Source of the DNA: an uncultured Cellvibrionales bacterium | GTDB lineage: Bacteria; Pseudomonadota; Gammaproteobacteria; Pseudomonadales; Dasaniaceae | Reading direction: 5' to 3' | DNA: 64,000 nucleotides | Assembly: GCA_913019905.1 (NCBI GenBank) | Contig: CAJVZD010000015.1 | Span: 1 to 64,000 of the forward strand | Made by a program: the position numbers and the translations under genes | The notes under the pieces: generated by a model | Told to the model about the DNA's origin: nothing | The model's input: the letters and a program-made list of their open reading frames with translations, nothing else | Databases searched by the model: none | Shown here: piece after piece, positions 1 through 8,257 of the stretch | How positions within the stretch are numbered: position 1 is the first letter of the stretch | Layout of the letters: every line of letters starts with the position of its first letter

Positions 1-363
<363 letters not shown>

Positions 364-576
364 AATCTTTTACCTCTGCGCCACCGAAACGAATCGACTT
401 TACAAGAGGAGGCTGTTACGTGGTTACCCCACTTCACAACCTAAAATCTCGGCTCAGGAATTAAAGTTTCTATCTCTTACATCTATTTCTACATGTTCGT
501 TATAGCCACTTACCTTCCTGATAATAGTTTGTCCATTATCAGCCAGTAAGCGCCCACACGAATTACTTGATTTGTA

Positions 577-589
577 TTGTTAAAGATCA
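577..589 (-). promoter_or_regulatory. rRNA leader boxA antitermination site
   Basis: The reverse strand reads TGATCTTTAACAA, one base from the E. coli rrn leader boxA core (TGCTCTTTAACA). It lies about 60 nt after the predicted P2 start and about 215 nt before the mature 16S end, the usual place for the NusB/S10-binding boxA that lets polymerase read through the rRNA operon. Confidence 0.8.
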
Positions 590-657
590 CTCAGCGTCGC
601 TCGGACGGCTGATTTTATCTAGCGCAGGCTATTGCCTACCCCCGATTAGGGAAGCGT

Positions 658-685
658 ATTATACAGGCCGCTAACTGTTTGGCAA
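658..685 (-). promoter_or_regulatory. rrn promoter P2 (sigma-70)
   Basis: The reverse strand has a -35 TTGCCA (680-685), a 16-bp spacer and a perfect -10 TATAAT (658-663). The bases upstream of the -35 are AT-rich (about 686-720), as expected for an UP element. The predicted start is near 651, giving a leader of about 288 nt before the mature 16S end. Confidence 0.8.
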
Positions 686-792
686 CTACTATCTGAAAAA
701 CTTTTTCTTACTGTCTTTCAAACACCTTCTTTCTTGCCAGCCTTGCTTTTCTTGCTCTCTCTTATCAAGTGTCCCTCAACAAGAGAGCGCGC

Positions 793-820
793 ATTATAGG
801 GGTAAAACGTTCACTGTCAA
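793..820 (-). promoter_or_regulatory. rrn promoter P1 (sigma-70, full consensus)
   Basis: The reverse strand has a perfect -35 TTGACA (815-820), a 16-bp spacer and a perfect -10 TATAAT (793-798). These are followed by the GC-rich stretch GCGCGC, a discriminator typical of rRNA promoters under ppGpp/DksA control. It lies 135 bp upstream of P2, giving the tandem P1-P2 layout of rrn operons. The rest of 821-1040 shows nothing I can identify. Confidence 0.85.
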
Positions 821-1040
821 CGAGTATTTACAGAAACAATCCAAAAGAACTCCGATTGCTCAAAGGGCGACCAATCACCTCAAAAGCTGCCTACATTCTA
901 GGCAGGATGTTGTCGTTTCTTCCGAGACAGCCAAAACACCAATCGCTCAAACATTAACGCTGTTGCTAATCTGAGCGTCGCATCCACCCCATCACCTCAA
1001 AAACGGCACATAGGCGATCAAGGGAAACGAGGCCTAAAAG

Positions 1041-2348
1041 CTACACTCGCTCGAAAAGGTGATATTTCTTTTTCCCTACTTTCGTAAGAAAGTACTTTCC
1101 GTACAACGACGCCTCGACATCAAAACACTTTGAAACATTCATATTGTCTTCAATCGTCATCGGCATGCCGTTTATAAGCACCGCTTGTCGACCCAAGGCA
1201 TCCTTTATCTGCTTACCTGAAGCGGCAAGGCCAGCATCCGTTAATACCTGAACTAATGACCCATCAGCTATTTCAGTGGCGCTAATCTGACTGGACGGTA
1301 AGCCATCGAGACTCAATTGATCGAAGTCAGCCTCTGAGAGTTCGGCAGTGTCGCCGCTAAACAAAGACTGGGTTATTCGCTGTGCCGCGGACAATCCCTC
1401 TTCCCCATGAACCAGGCGAGTCACTTCTTCGGCAAGAATTGATTGGCCCTTGGGGCGCCCCGCCGCCTCCTTATCTTCCTGCTCTATGCGAGAAATCTCC
1501 TCTATAGATAGGAAGGTGAAGTACCGAAGAAACATATAGGTATCATCGTCTGAAGAATTCAGCCAAAATTGGTAGAACGCATAGGGGGATGTCTTAGCAG
1601 CATCCAGCCATATCGTACCACTTTCAGTTTTCCCAAATTTTGTTCCGTCTGACTTTGTTACTAAAGGCAAAGTGATGCCGAATACCTGCGCTCCGTACCG
1701 ACGCCTGGTTAGCTCGACTCCACCAGTAATATTCCCCCATTGATCAGATCCGCCGATTTGCAGAGTGCATTGTTTACCGTTATACAGTTCGGCAAAGTCC
1801 AATGACTGCAAAATCATATAAGTAAACTCGGTAAACGAGATGCCATCCCCATCCCGCTCAATACGCTGCTTAACCGACTCCTTCTTTATCATCTGGTTAA
1901 CGGGAAAGTGCTTTCCAATGTCGCGCAGAAAACTCAGCACATCCATGCCTCCAATCCAGTCGAGATTATTAACGACCTCAGCTGAACTGTCACCGCATGA
2001 AAAGCTGATCAAACCACTGACTTGAGCTCTAAGCTTATCAACCCAATTCGCAACGATATCCGGAGTGTTTAATTTACGCTCTTCCGCTTTAAAGGATGGA
2101 TCACCTATCAGCCCTGTTGCACCCCCAACCAATGCCAGTGGTTTGTGACCTGCTTGCTGAAATCGTCGCAAGGTTAATAACGGTACAAGACTGCCAATAT
2201 GAAGACTGTCTGCAGTAGGGTCAAAACCACAATACAGCGTCCGACACGTACCGGTGAGATGTTGAACCAACTCTTCATCCGCTGTCGATTGTGCAATTAA
2301 CCCTCTTGCCCGCAAATCATCGAGCAAGGCTTTTCCATCTATTGACAT
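1041..2348 (-). CDS. tyrS: tyrosyl-tRNA synthetase
   Basis: Class I aminoacyl-tRNA synthetase that charges tRNA-Tyr in the cytoplasm. The 435-residue product has the HIGH-type motif HIGS at residues 50-53 and the KMSKS-type motif KFGKT at 237-241, the same variant seen in E. coli TyrS. A C-terminal S4-like RNA-binding domain covers about residues 370-435. The frame is open further upstream, but the ATG at 2348 gives MSIDGKALL, fits the family N terminus, and has AAGGG at a suitable distance. It lies upstream of the rRNA operon in the same direction, as in Pseudomonas. No clear terminator separates it from the rrn promoters. Confidence 0.96.
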   Translation of the reverse strand: MSIDGKALLDDLRARGLIAQSTADEELVQHLTGTCRTLYCGFDPTADSLHIGSLVPLLTLRRFQQAGHKPLALVGGATGLIGDPSFKAEERKLNTPDIVANWVDKLRAQVSGLISFSCGDSSAEVVNNLDWIGGMDVLSFLRDIGKHFPVNQMIKKESVKQRIERDGDGISFTEFTYMILQSLDFAELYNGKQCTLQIGGSDQWGNITGGVELTRRRYGAQVFGITLPLVTKSDGTKFGKTESGTIWLDAAKTSPYAFYQFWLNSSDDDTYMFLRYFTFLSIEEISRIEQEDKEAAGRPKGQSILAEEVTRLVHGEEGLSAAQRITQSLFSGDTAELSEADFDQLSLDGLPSSQISATEIADGSLVQVLTDAGLAASGKQIKDALGRQAVLINGMPMTIEDNMNVSKCFDVEASLYGKYFLTKVGKKKYHLFERV

Positions 2349-2527
2349 GATATTTGAACCCTTGAAAAAAGAAACTATCCAAAAAATGCGGCAAACACGG
2401 ATTGACACCGTTGTAAAAATACCGAAATATCCGCCACGAAGATCGCGAAAGATACAACAATCGCTTGCAATTGCAAGCTGCACGGTATTGATCTGAGCTC
2501 AAAGCTACTGATTTTCTAATTTTTTGT

Positions 2528-2533
2528 TATAAT
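2528..2533 (+). promoter_or_regulatory. -10 element upstream of the M23 peptidase gene
   Basis: A perfect TATAAT lies 46 bp before the peptidase ATG, in the AT-rich gap between the divergent tyrS and peptidase genes. No convincing -35 hexamer sits 16-18 bp upstream, so only the -10 is proposed. Confidence 0.45.
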
Positions 2534-2578
2534 ACACACCGCTACATCTAATTTTTAATAAACGACATAAGCTTTATT

Positions 2579-3928
2579 ATGCAACACACTCAAAATAAAA
2601 AAGATCTTCACCTAAGCCAACTGCTGGCCGAGTTTCCTCGCAAGCATTTAATCATTGCTACAACGATCATTATTACAGTCTTTTTTTTCCTGCTGGTTAT
2701 GCCGAGTCAGATCGCTCAAGCCAAGAGAATAAGTCAACCCATCAACCTCGAATTAACCAGTATTGAAACCGCAGCTACCGCCCCACAAGCTGAACCGGAA
2801 CATCCGTGGAAGGAAGTCGTGATCCGAAAGGGTGATAACTTGTCAACGATTTTCCAACGGGCAGCGCTTTCTGCGGGAGATGTCTACGACGTCGTTAATA
2901 AGAGCAAAGACTCAAAAAGCCTGCTTCGTTTACAGCCCGGCCAAAAACTCGCTTTCCAGGTAGACACAGAAGGAAATTTACAAGCGCTTCAACATATTCA
3001 CAACCTAATGGAATCTACCCTATTTAAACGTGAAGGCGACAAATTCGATACCGTCCACATCCAACGGGACCCTGAGATAAGACGCAACTATAAAAGTGCG
3101 GTTATTAGCTCATCACTATTCCGAGCAGCTCAGAAATCAGGCCTTTCCCAAAACCTCATTATGGAATTAGCTAACATTTTCGGCGGCGTTATCGATTTTG
3201 TTTATGATGTTCGTGCGGGAGACAGTTTCACCCTACTATTCGAAGAGCATTACCTGGACGACGCTAAAATGGCTAATGGCCCTATATTGGCCGCCCAGTT
3301 TACTAACAGAGGCGAAGTTTACACCGCTTACCGCTATGTCTACGATGATGGCAGCGTCGGATATTTTAATGATAAAGGCATTAGCATGCGCAAGGCCTTC
3401 CTTCGCGCCCCGCTGGATTTTACCCGCATAAGCTCAAGCTTCAATTTGAAACGCCTTCACCCTATTTTCAAAACAAACAAACCACACCGCGGTATTGACT
3501 ACGCAGCATCAACAGGCACACCGGTATACGCCGCCGGTGATGGACGTGTCAGTAAATCCGGTTACAGCAAAGCTAACGGTAACTATGTTTTTATCAGTCA
3601 CGGCACCCAATACGAAACTAAATACCTCCATCTACATAAACGCGGAGTGAAACGCGGGCAAAAGATCAAGCAACAGCAAATCATTGGATGGGTAGGATCT
3701 ACGGGGTACGCGACTGGACCCCATCTGCACTATGAATTCCTGGTAAACGGCGTTCACCGCAATCCACGGACTATCTTGAATAAGCTGCCCAAAGCTAAGA
3801 GTATTGCCGCCGGCGATAAAGAAAGGTTCTTTAGTCAAATCAGTGGATTTCAAACACAACTTGCCGCCTACGTTAACCGACAAAATCTCGCTAGCGCATC
3901 GCAACTGAGTAATAGCTCATCACTCTAA
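2579..3928 (+). CDS. M23 family murein DD-endopeptidase, MepM-like
   Basis: Predicted cell-wall hydrolase that cleaves peptide cross-links in the periplasm. The 449-residue protein has an N-terminal membrane anchor (about 24-42). An OapA/LysM-like region follows at about 78-130, then a middle domain, then an M23 zinc peptidase domain at about 300-395. Zinc ligands and catalytic residues are visible as H303-x3-D307 in HRGIDYA and H382-L-H384 in PHLHYE, with H351/H353 in YLHLHK. Gene order tyrS-M23-anmK-erpA matches Pseudomonas. The next gene, anmK, recycles murein fragments and starts 11 bases later, so the pair probably forms a cell-wall turnover operon. Confidence 0.92.
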   Translation: MQHTQNKKDLHLSQLLAEFPRKHLIIATTIIITVFFFLLVMPSQIAQAKRISQPINLELTSIETAATAPQAEPEHPWKEVVIRKGDNLSTIFQRAALSAGDVYDVVNKSKDSKSLLRLQPGQKLAFQVDTEGNLQALQHIHNLMESTLFKREGDKFDTVHIQRDPEIRRNYKSAVISSSLFRAAQKSGLSQNLIMELANIFGGVIDFVYDVRAGDSFTLLFEEHYLDDAKMANGPILAAQFTNRGEVYTAYRYVYDDGSVGYFNDKGISMRKAFLRAPLDFTRISSSFNLKRLHPIFKTNKPHRGIDYAASTGTPVYAAGDGRVSKSGYSKANGNYVFISHGTQYETKYLHLHKRGVKRGQKIKQQQIIGWVGSTGYATGPHLHYEFLVNGVHRNPRTILNKLPKAKSIAAGDKERFFSQISGFQTQLAAYVNRQNLASASQLSNSSSL

Positions 3929-3939
3929 CTGCCCCCCTC

Positions 3940-5085
3940 TTGAAGCGTGGCGATAACAGCGGTTTGTATATCGGGCTGATGTCGGGAACCAGCCTGGATA
4001 GTATTGACGCCGCCCTTGTCAAAATTGACGGTGAACAATGTACCTTAATTGACAGCCTGGAGTACGCCATTCCAGCTGCACTGCGATTAAATTTGTTAGA
4101 CCTTTGTCAACCCGGCAACAATGAAATCGATCGCATGGGCGAAGCAGACCGCCACCTTGGTCGAATTTTTTCATCCGCTGTTCTCGACTTACTGAAAAAG
4201 AGCGGAAAAACACCGGCGGATATTGTTGCCATTGGCAGTCATGGCCAAACTATTCGTCACCGACCCGCTGTCCGACACGCCTTTACTCTGCAGATTGGCG
4301 ACCCCAACACCATTGCCTATGAGACCCAAATTACCACCGTCGCAGACTTCCGAAGACGCGACGTTGCCGCAGGCGGTCAAGGTGCGCCATTAGCACCTGC
4401 TTTTCACCGAGCATTTTTTGGCTCCGACCAAGACAACAGAGCGATAATCAACATCGGCGGCATGGCCAACATCACCTTTCTCGGCAGCAATGGAGACTAT
4501 TTGGGATACGATACCGGGCCCGGCAATACCTTGCTCGACGCGTGGATCAACGAAAAGCGACAGTTACGCTACGACCACGATGGCCAGTGGGCAAGTACAG
4601 GCAGGGTCAATGAGCCCCTGTTGGCTCGTCTTTTTTTGCACCCTTATTTCTCGCAGTCATTACCGAAAAGTACCGGCAGGGAAGACTTCAACCTCAGTTG
4701 GCTGCAATCAAATCTCGAACAAGACGAATTGCCACCCGAGGATATTCAAGCGACCTTACTTGAGCTAAGCAGCCAATCGATCATGAATGCCGTCCTCACA
4801 CTACCAAAACCCGTTAATCAGATTTACATTTGCGGCGGTGGAGCTCACAATCCAGCGCTTATGGAGAGATTAAACAAACTTGCCCTCGCCTCGACGATCG
4901 AGAACCCGGGCGAACAACCGCCCGAGATTAAAAACACGGAAGAACTGGGTATTGCCGCTGAATGGGTAGAGGCTGCTGCCTTCGCGTGGCTGGCAAAACA
5001 AACGATTGAGGGGAAAACCGGCAATATGCTGCAAGCGACGGGTGCCGATCGAGAGGTGATACTCGGGGCAATTTATCCCGCGTAA
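3940..5085 (+). CDS. anmK: anhydro-N-acetylmuramic acid kinase
   Basis: Phosphorylates and hydrates 1,6-anhydro-MurNAc to MurNAc-6-phosphate, a step in recycling of cell-wall muropeptides. The 381-residue length is usual for AnmK. The N-terminal glycine-rich motif LMSGTSLDSID is at about residues 13-23, and the second ATPase-fold motifs NIGGMANIT and GYDTGPGN follow. The start is taken as TTG at 3940 because the first in-frame ATG (codon 14) would remove part of the nucleotide-binding motif. No clear Shine-Dalgarno precedes it, so it may depend on translational coupling to the upstream peptidase gene, whose stop is 11 nt away. Confidence 0.93.
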   Translation: MKRGDNSGLYIGLMSGTSLDSIDAALVKIDGEQCTLIDSLEYAIPAALRLNLLDLCQPGNNEIDRMGEADRHLGRIFSSAVLDLLKKSGKTPADIVAIGSHGQTIRHRPAVRHAFTLQIGDPNTIAYETQITTVADFRRRDVAAGGQGAPLAPAFHRAFFGSDQDNRAIINIGGMANITFLGSNGDYLGYDTGPGNTLLDAWINEKRQLRYDHDGQWASTGRVNEPLLARLFLHPYFSQSLPKSTGREDFNLSWLQSNLEQDELPPEDIQATLLELSSQSIMNAVLTLPKPVNQIYICGGGAHNPALMERLNKLALASTIENPGEQPPEIKNTEELGIAAEWVEAAAFAWLAKQTIEGKTGNMLQATGADREVILGAIYPA

Positions 5086-5173
5086 AATATCAACTGCATA
5101 ACTAAAGTTAGCCGATTACCGGGAGCCGCGGCTGAAAAGATGAGAGACAAACAGAACTGATCAGAACTAAAAT

Positions 5174-5527
5174 TTAGACGGAAAACGAGGAACCACAACC
5201 GCAGGTTGTATCGGCATTAGGGTTACCAACAGTAAAACGCGAGCCCTCCAACCCCTCTTTATAATCGACTTCTGCACCGACCAAGTATTGAAAACTCATT
5301 GGATCAAGTAAAGCGGTGACGCCGTCTTGCTCAACCACAGTATCATCTTCTTCAACCAGCTCATCAAACGTAAAGCCATAAGAAAAACCAGCACAACCGC
5401 CACCGGTTACAAATACTCGGAGCTTTAATTCGTCATTGGCCTCATCCGCAACAAGACTTTTAAGTTTCGTGACTGCCTTGTCGGAAAGAATTAGTGCCTG
5501 GGGAGTAAATTGTTGTGCGGCTGACAT
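5174..5527 (-). CDS. erpA: iron-sulfur cluster insertion protein ErpA
   Basis: A-type Fe-S carrier that passes clusters to apo-enzymes, including isoprenoid biosynthesis enzymes. The 117-residue protein has the three conserved cluster-ligand cysteines, C45 in GGGCAGFSY and C109/C111 in the C-terminal CGCGSSF motif. It is convergent with anmK and keeps the Pseudomonas order (anmK-erpA). The gap to the bactofilin gene upstream (5528-5688) contains a long perfect hairpin. Confidence 0.94.
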   Translation of the reverse strand: MSAAQQFTPQALILSDKAVTKLKSLVADEANDELKLRVFVTGGGCAGFSYGFTFDELVEEDDTVVEQDGVTALLDPMSFQYLVGAEVDYKEGLEGSRFTVGNPNADTTCGCGSSFSV

Positions 5528-5657
5528 ACGTTACACCTTAATAGAGATACAACTCGATTTTCACGAGCGTGTTACTGGCTCATCGTCAACAATCTCGCCA
5601 AACCGATGTCGTTATCAGCATCAACACCAATAACCAGCCCAATAGAATAACTTACAT

Positions 5658-5696
5658 TATCCTAAAGCTTGACTAAATTAGTCAAGCTTTAGGATA
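5658..5696 (-). terminator. perfect 18-bp hairpin overlapping the bactofilin stop codon
   Basis: Arms 5658-5675 and 5679-5696 are exact inverse complements of 18 bases around a 3-base loop. The bactofilin TAA (5689-5691) lies inside one arm. In the bactofilin transcript the hairpin would form at the stop codon. The tail that follows is AT-rich but has no strong U-run, so it may be an imperfect terminator or a 3'-end stabiliser. Confidence 0.55.
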
Positions 5697-6093
5697 CAGA
5701 AACCTGGTTTTTACCGGTCAAGGATTCTACCTTTGCCGTCTTTTTTTCCGCGCCTGCGTAAACCAGACTACCGTTGACTTGAGACCCTTTTACCATTTCT
5801 ATCAAACTATAGTGAACATCTCCCTCGATATTAGCCTTCGCAGCCAACTCTACGTGGTCACTGCAATGTATATCACCCTTAATACTGCCATTAACAATCA
5901 CTTTAGGCGCATGAATTTCACCTTCAACGCGTCCACCTTCCACAACTCGAACGGAAGCACTGGCATCCGTCTTGGCAAAAATACTGCCCTTAACCACACC
6001 TTGGATCTCGAGGTCGCCACTAAAAGTGATGTTGCCTGTGATTTCGGAATCCTTTGATATAAGAGTCGTCGTATTTCCACTTTGAAATGCCAT
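5689..6093 (-). CDS. bactofilin family polymer-forming protein
   Basis: Bactofilins (DUF583) are beta-helical proteins that self-assemble into filaments at the membrane and help place cell-wall or polarity factors. The 134-residue protein shows the repeated short beta-strand pattern with alternating glycines and hydrophobics through residues 10-115 (for example ITGNITFSGDLEIQG, VEGEIHAPKVIVNGSIKGDI). Short polar tails flank the core. The upstream neighbour is a membrane coiled-coil protein on the same strand, 92 bases away, so the two may be cotranscribed. The cellular role here is not known. Confidence 0.9.
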   Translation of the reverse strand: MAFQSGNTTTLISKDSEITGNITFSGDLEIQGVVKGSIFAKTDASASVRVVEGGRVEGEIHAPKVIVNGSIKGDIHCSDHVELAAKANIEGDVHYSLIEMVKGSQVNGSLVYAGAEKKTAKVESLTGKNQVSVS

Positions 6094-6185
6094 TGGTGAA
6101 CCTCTGCTACATAATTCTATTACGGTTTCATAATTTGAGCGCCATCATCAACTTCACGGCACCCCATTCTTTCGATCTCGATCGC

Positions 6186-6938
6186 CTAATCCAAATTCAC
6201 TTTTTGGGTTGTCAGCCATTTATATTGCTTTTCGACTTGGACTTTTTTTGGTTTTTCCGCTTTGGCCACAATATCGACATTCTCCGGAACAAAACCAACG
6301 GGTAGTATCAGCTCACCCTCGATATACTGAAAGTATTTAAAACGTAAACTCACATTCTGTGTTTTTATTTGTTCAGACAATTGGTGCAAGGACAAATTTT
6401 TAGATTTTCCGTCTTGTTTACCTTGTAAAATAATAGTCACGTTTCCATTTAACAATACGTGTTTTCTCGCCAATTGCTGGACAATCAACTTAAATTGAAA
6501 TTGCTGTGGAACGTTCGTCCCATAAATCTCCCAACTGCGAATACCCAGCCCTCCTTCACGGTCAGACGGCGACATCAAGCCTTTGTAAAACGCAATTTCT
6601 TCTTTTAGCTCGGCAATAGTTTGCTTGTGATCGCGGACAGTGCCTCGCACATCGGCAACCGCCTGACGATCAATTTCAGCACCTACACTCGAATTGGCCA
6701 GACCCTGACTCGCATTCTGGTACTTCGTTTCGAGCGAATTTAAAGTGGCAAGGGTACTTTCATGCTTTTTCGTAAGCTGCTGGTAATCGCTCCTCATCCC
6801 AGCTCCGCCCCACCAATAAGCCGTTACCGCTATCACAGCAAACAGCAAAAACAGCCCGATTCCGGCACCAAAAAACCGACCGGGCCTGGCTTTAACTACG
6901 ACAGATTTGTACTGCTTACTACCAATTACTGTTGCCAC
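6186..6938 (-). CDS. membrane-anchored coiled-coil protein, DUF6776-like
   Basis: Function unknown. The 250-residue protein has a short cytoplasmic N terminus, one transmembrane helix at about residues 22-43, a heptad-like coiled coil at about 50-120 (QLTKKHESTLATLNSLETK and following), and a periplasmic domain of mixed strands. It sits between argC and the bactofilin gene, the same place as the Pseudomonas homologue. The architecture and linkage suggest a membrane partner or tether for the bactofilin; that is inference from context only. Confidence 0.75.
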   Translation of the reverse strand: MATVIGSKQYKSVVVKARPGRFFGAGIGLFLLFAVIAVTAYWWGGAGMRSDYQQLTKKHESTLATLNSLETKYQNASQGLANSSVGAEIDRQAVADVRGTVRDHKQTIAELKEEIAFYKGLMSPSDREGGLGIRSWEIYGTNVPQQFQFKLIVQQLARKHVLLNGNVTIILQGKQDGKSKNLSLHQLSEQIKTQNVSLRFKYFQYIEGELILPVGFVPENVDIVAKAEKPKKVQVEKQYKWLTTQKVNLD

Positions 6939-7029
6939 AATATTTTTTCTTAGGTTATTAGATTTTGAAAATACGAACGCGACGTCGATACGCCGCGCCC
7001 TTATACCCTACAGACTAATCGATCGCGAA

Positions 7030-8070
7030 CTAAGGCATTAGCCCCACTGTTTCCAATCCTGCACATTCGTCAATACCGAACATAATATTCATATTCTGGA
7101 TGGCCTGACCCGAAGCACCCTTGACTAAATTATCGATAACAGAGAGTACCACAATAGTATCTCTACCCTGCGGACGATGAATAGCTAACCGACAGGTATT
7201 GGCACCCTTAACGCTGCGAGTCTGAGGATGGGAACCGACTGGCAATACATCGACAAAGGGTTCATCTGCATAACGCTCTTCGTAGAGATTCTGAAGCTCT
7301 TCCAGCGGTACGGCGCTATCAATTATTTCCGCATACAGTGTCGAGTGCATACCACGAACCATCGGGATCAGATGCGGCGCAAAAGTGACATTCACTTCCG
7401 TACCTGCAATATCCAACAACCCCTGCTCTATTTCCGGTAAATGTCGGTGCCCCGGAATAGCGTAGGCTTTAAAACTATCACTGACTTCGGCATATAAATT
7501 GTCTATTTTTGCCTGTCTGCCTGCGCCACTCACACCAGAAGCCGCACTTGCAATCAATCGCATCGGGTCCACCAGGTGATTTTCCAACAAAGGTAATAGC
7601 CCCAGCTGTATCGATGTGGGGTAACACCCTGGGCAGGCTACTAACTGCGCACCGGAAATAGCCTCACGATTAAATTCGGGCAAACCGTAAACGGCATCGG
7701 TCAAGAATTGCGGACAAGCATGTGGTTCCCCATACCATTGCGACCACAGCTCGGCGTCCCGCAATCTGAAATCAGCGGATAAATCGACAACTCGCGTATC
7801 GAGTTCTAATAATTCGGGCATCATCTTCATTGAAACGTTGTGGGGTGTCGCAAAAAAAACGACATCGCAACGCGCTAAAACCGCAGGATCGGGATGAGAA
7901 AAACGAATATCCAGATGGCCACGGAGACTTGGATACAATTCGTCAGCCCGCAGCCCTTCTTCAGCTCTCGAGGTTATCACCACGACTTCAGCGTGGGGAT
8001 GGTGAATCAACATTCTCAATAATTCGACACCGGTGTATCCGGTACCGCCCACTATCCCAACTTTAATCAC
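7030..8070 (-). CDS. argC: N-acetyl-gamma-glutamyl-phosphate reductase
   Basis: NADPH-dependent reductase of the third step of arginine biosynthesis. The 346-residue protein begins with the Rossmann motif [17 protein letters not shown] (residues 4-20) and carries the catalytic cysteine C149 in ACPGCYPTS. Length and motifs match type 1 ArgC. It closes the tyrS-anmK-erpA-argC conserved block. The 187-bp gap to the next gene separates divergent transcripts. Confidence 0.96.
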   Translation of the reverse strand: MIKVGIVGGTGYTGVELLRMLIHHPHAEVVVITSRAEEGLRADELYPSLRGHLDIRFSHPDPAVLARCDVVFFATPHNVSMKMMPELLELDTRVVDLSADFRLRDAELWSQWYGEPHACPQFLTDAVYGLPEFNREAISGAQLVACPGCYPTSIQLGLLPLLENHLVDPMRLIASAASGVSGAGRQAKIDNLYAEVSDSFKAYAIPGHRHLPEIEQGLLDIAGTEVNVTFAPHLIPMVRGMHSTLYAEIIDSAVPLEELQNLYEERYADEPFVDVLPVGSHPQTRSVKGANTCRLAIHRPQGRDTIVVLSVIDNLVKGASGQAIQNMNIMFGIDECAGLETVGLMP

Positions 8071-8149
8071 TTTTCACCCCGATAACTCAAAAACTCTCGC
8101 TAATCACCTAATATGCAAATTCGGCTAGCTACATTAAGACAAGAGTGCA

Positions 8150-8155
8150 TATAAT
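8150..8155 (+). promoter_or_regulatory. -10-like TATAAT in the argC-clc divergent gap
   Basis: A TATAAT hexamer lies about 100 bp before the chloride-channel gene in an AT-rich intergenic stretch between divergent genes. There is no good -35 at 16-18 bp, so it is a weak proposal. Confidence 0.3.
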
Positions 8156-8257
8156 AAATGAATTAAATCAATAGGTAAGTATAAACCTTAAGGACAACTC
8201 TATTAATTTTCTTGTCGCGAATAATTCAGATCCAACGTTGACGGTTAGGCGAGCACA

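Noticed and set aside
769-957. Forward open frame of 62 codons upstream of the rRNA gene
   Set aside because: It covers the rrn P1 promoter on the opposite strand, has no ribosome site or family features, and is probably chance.
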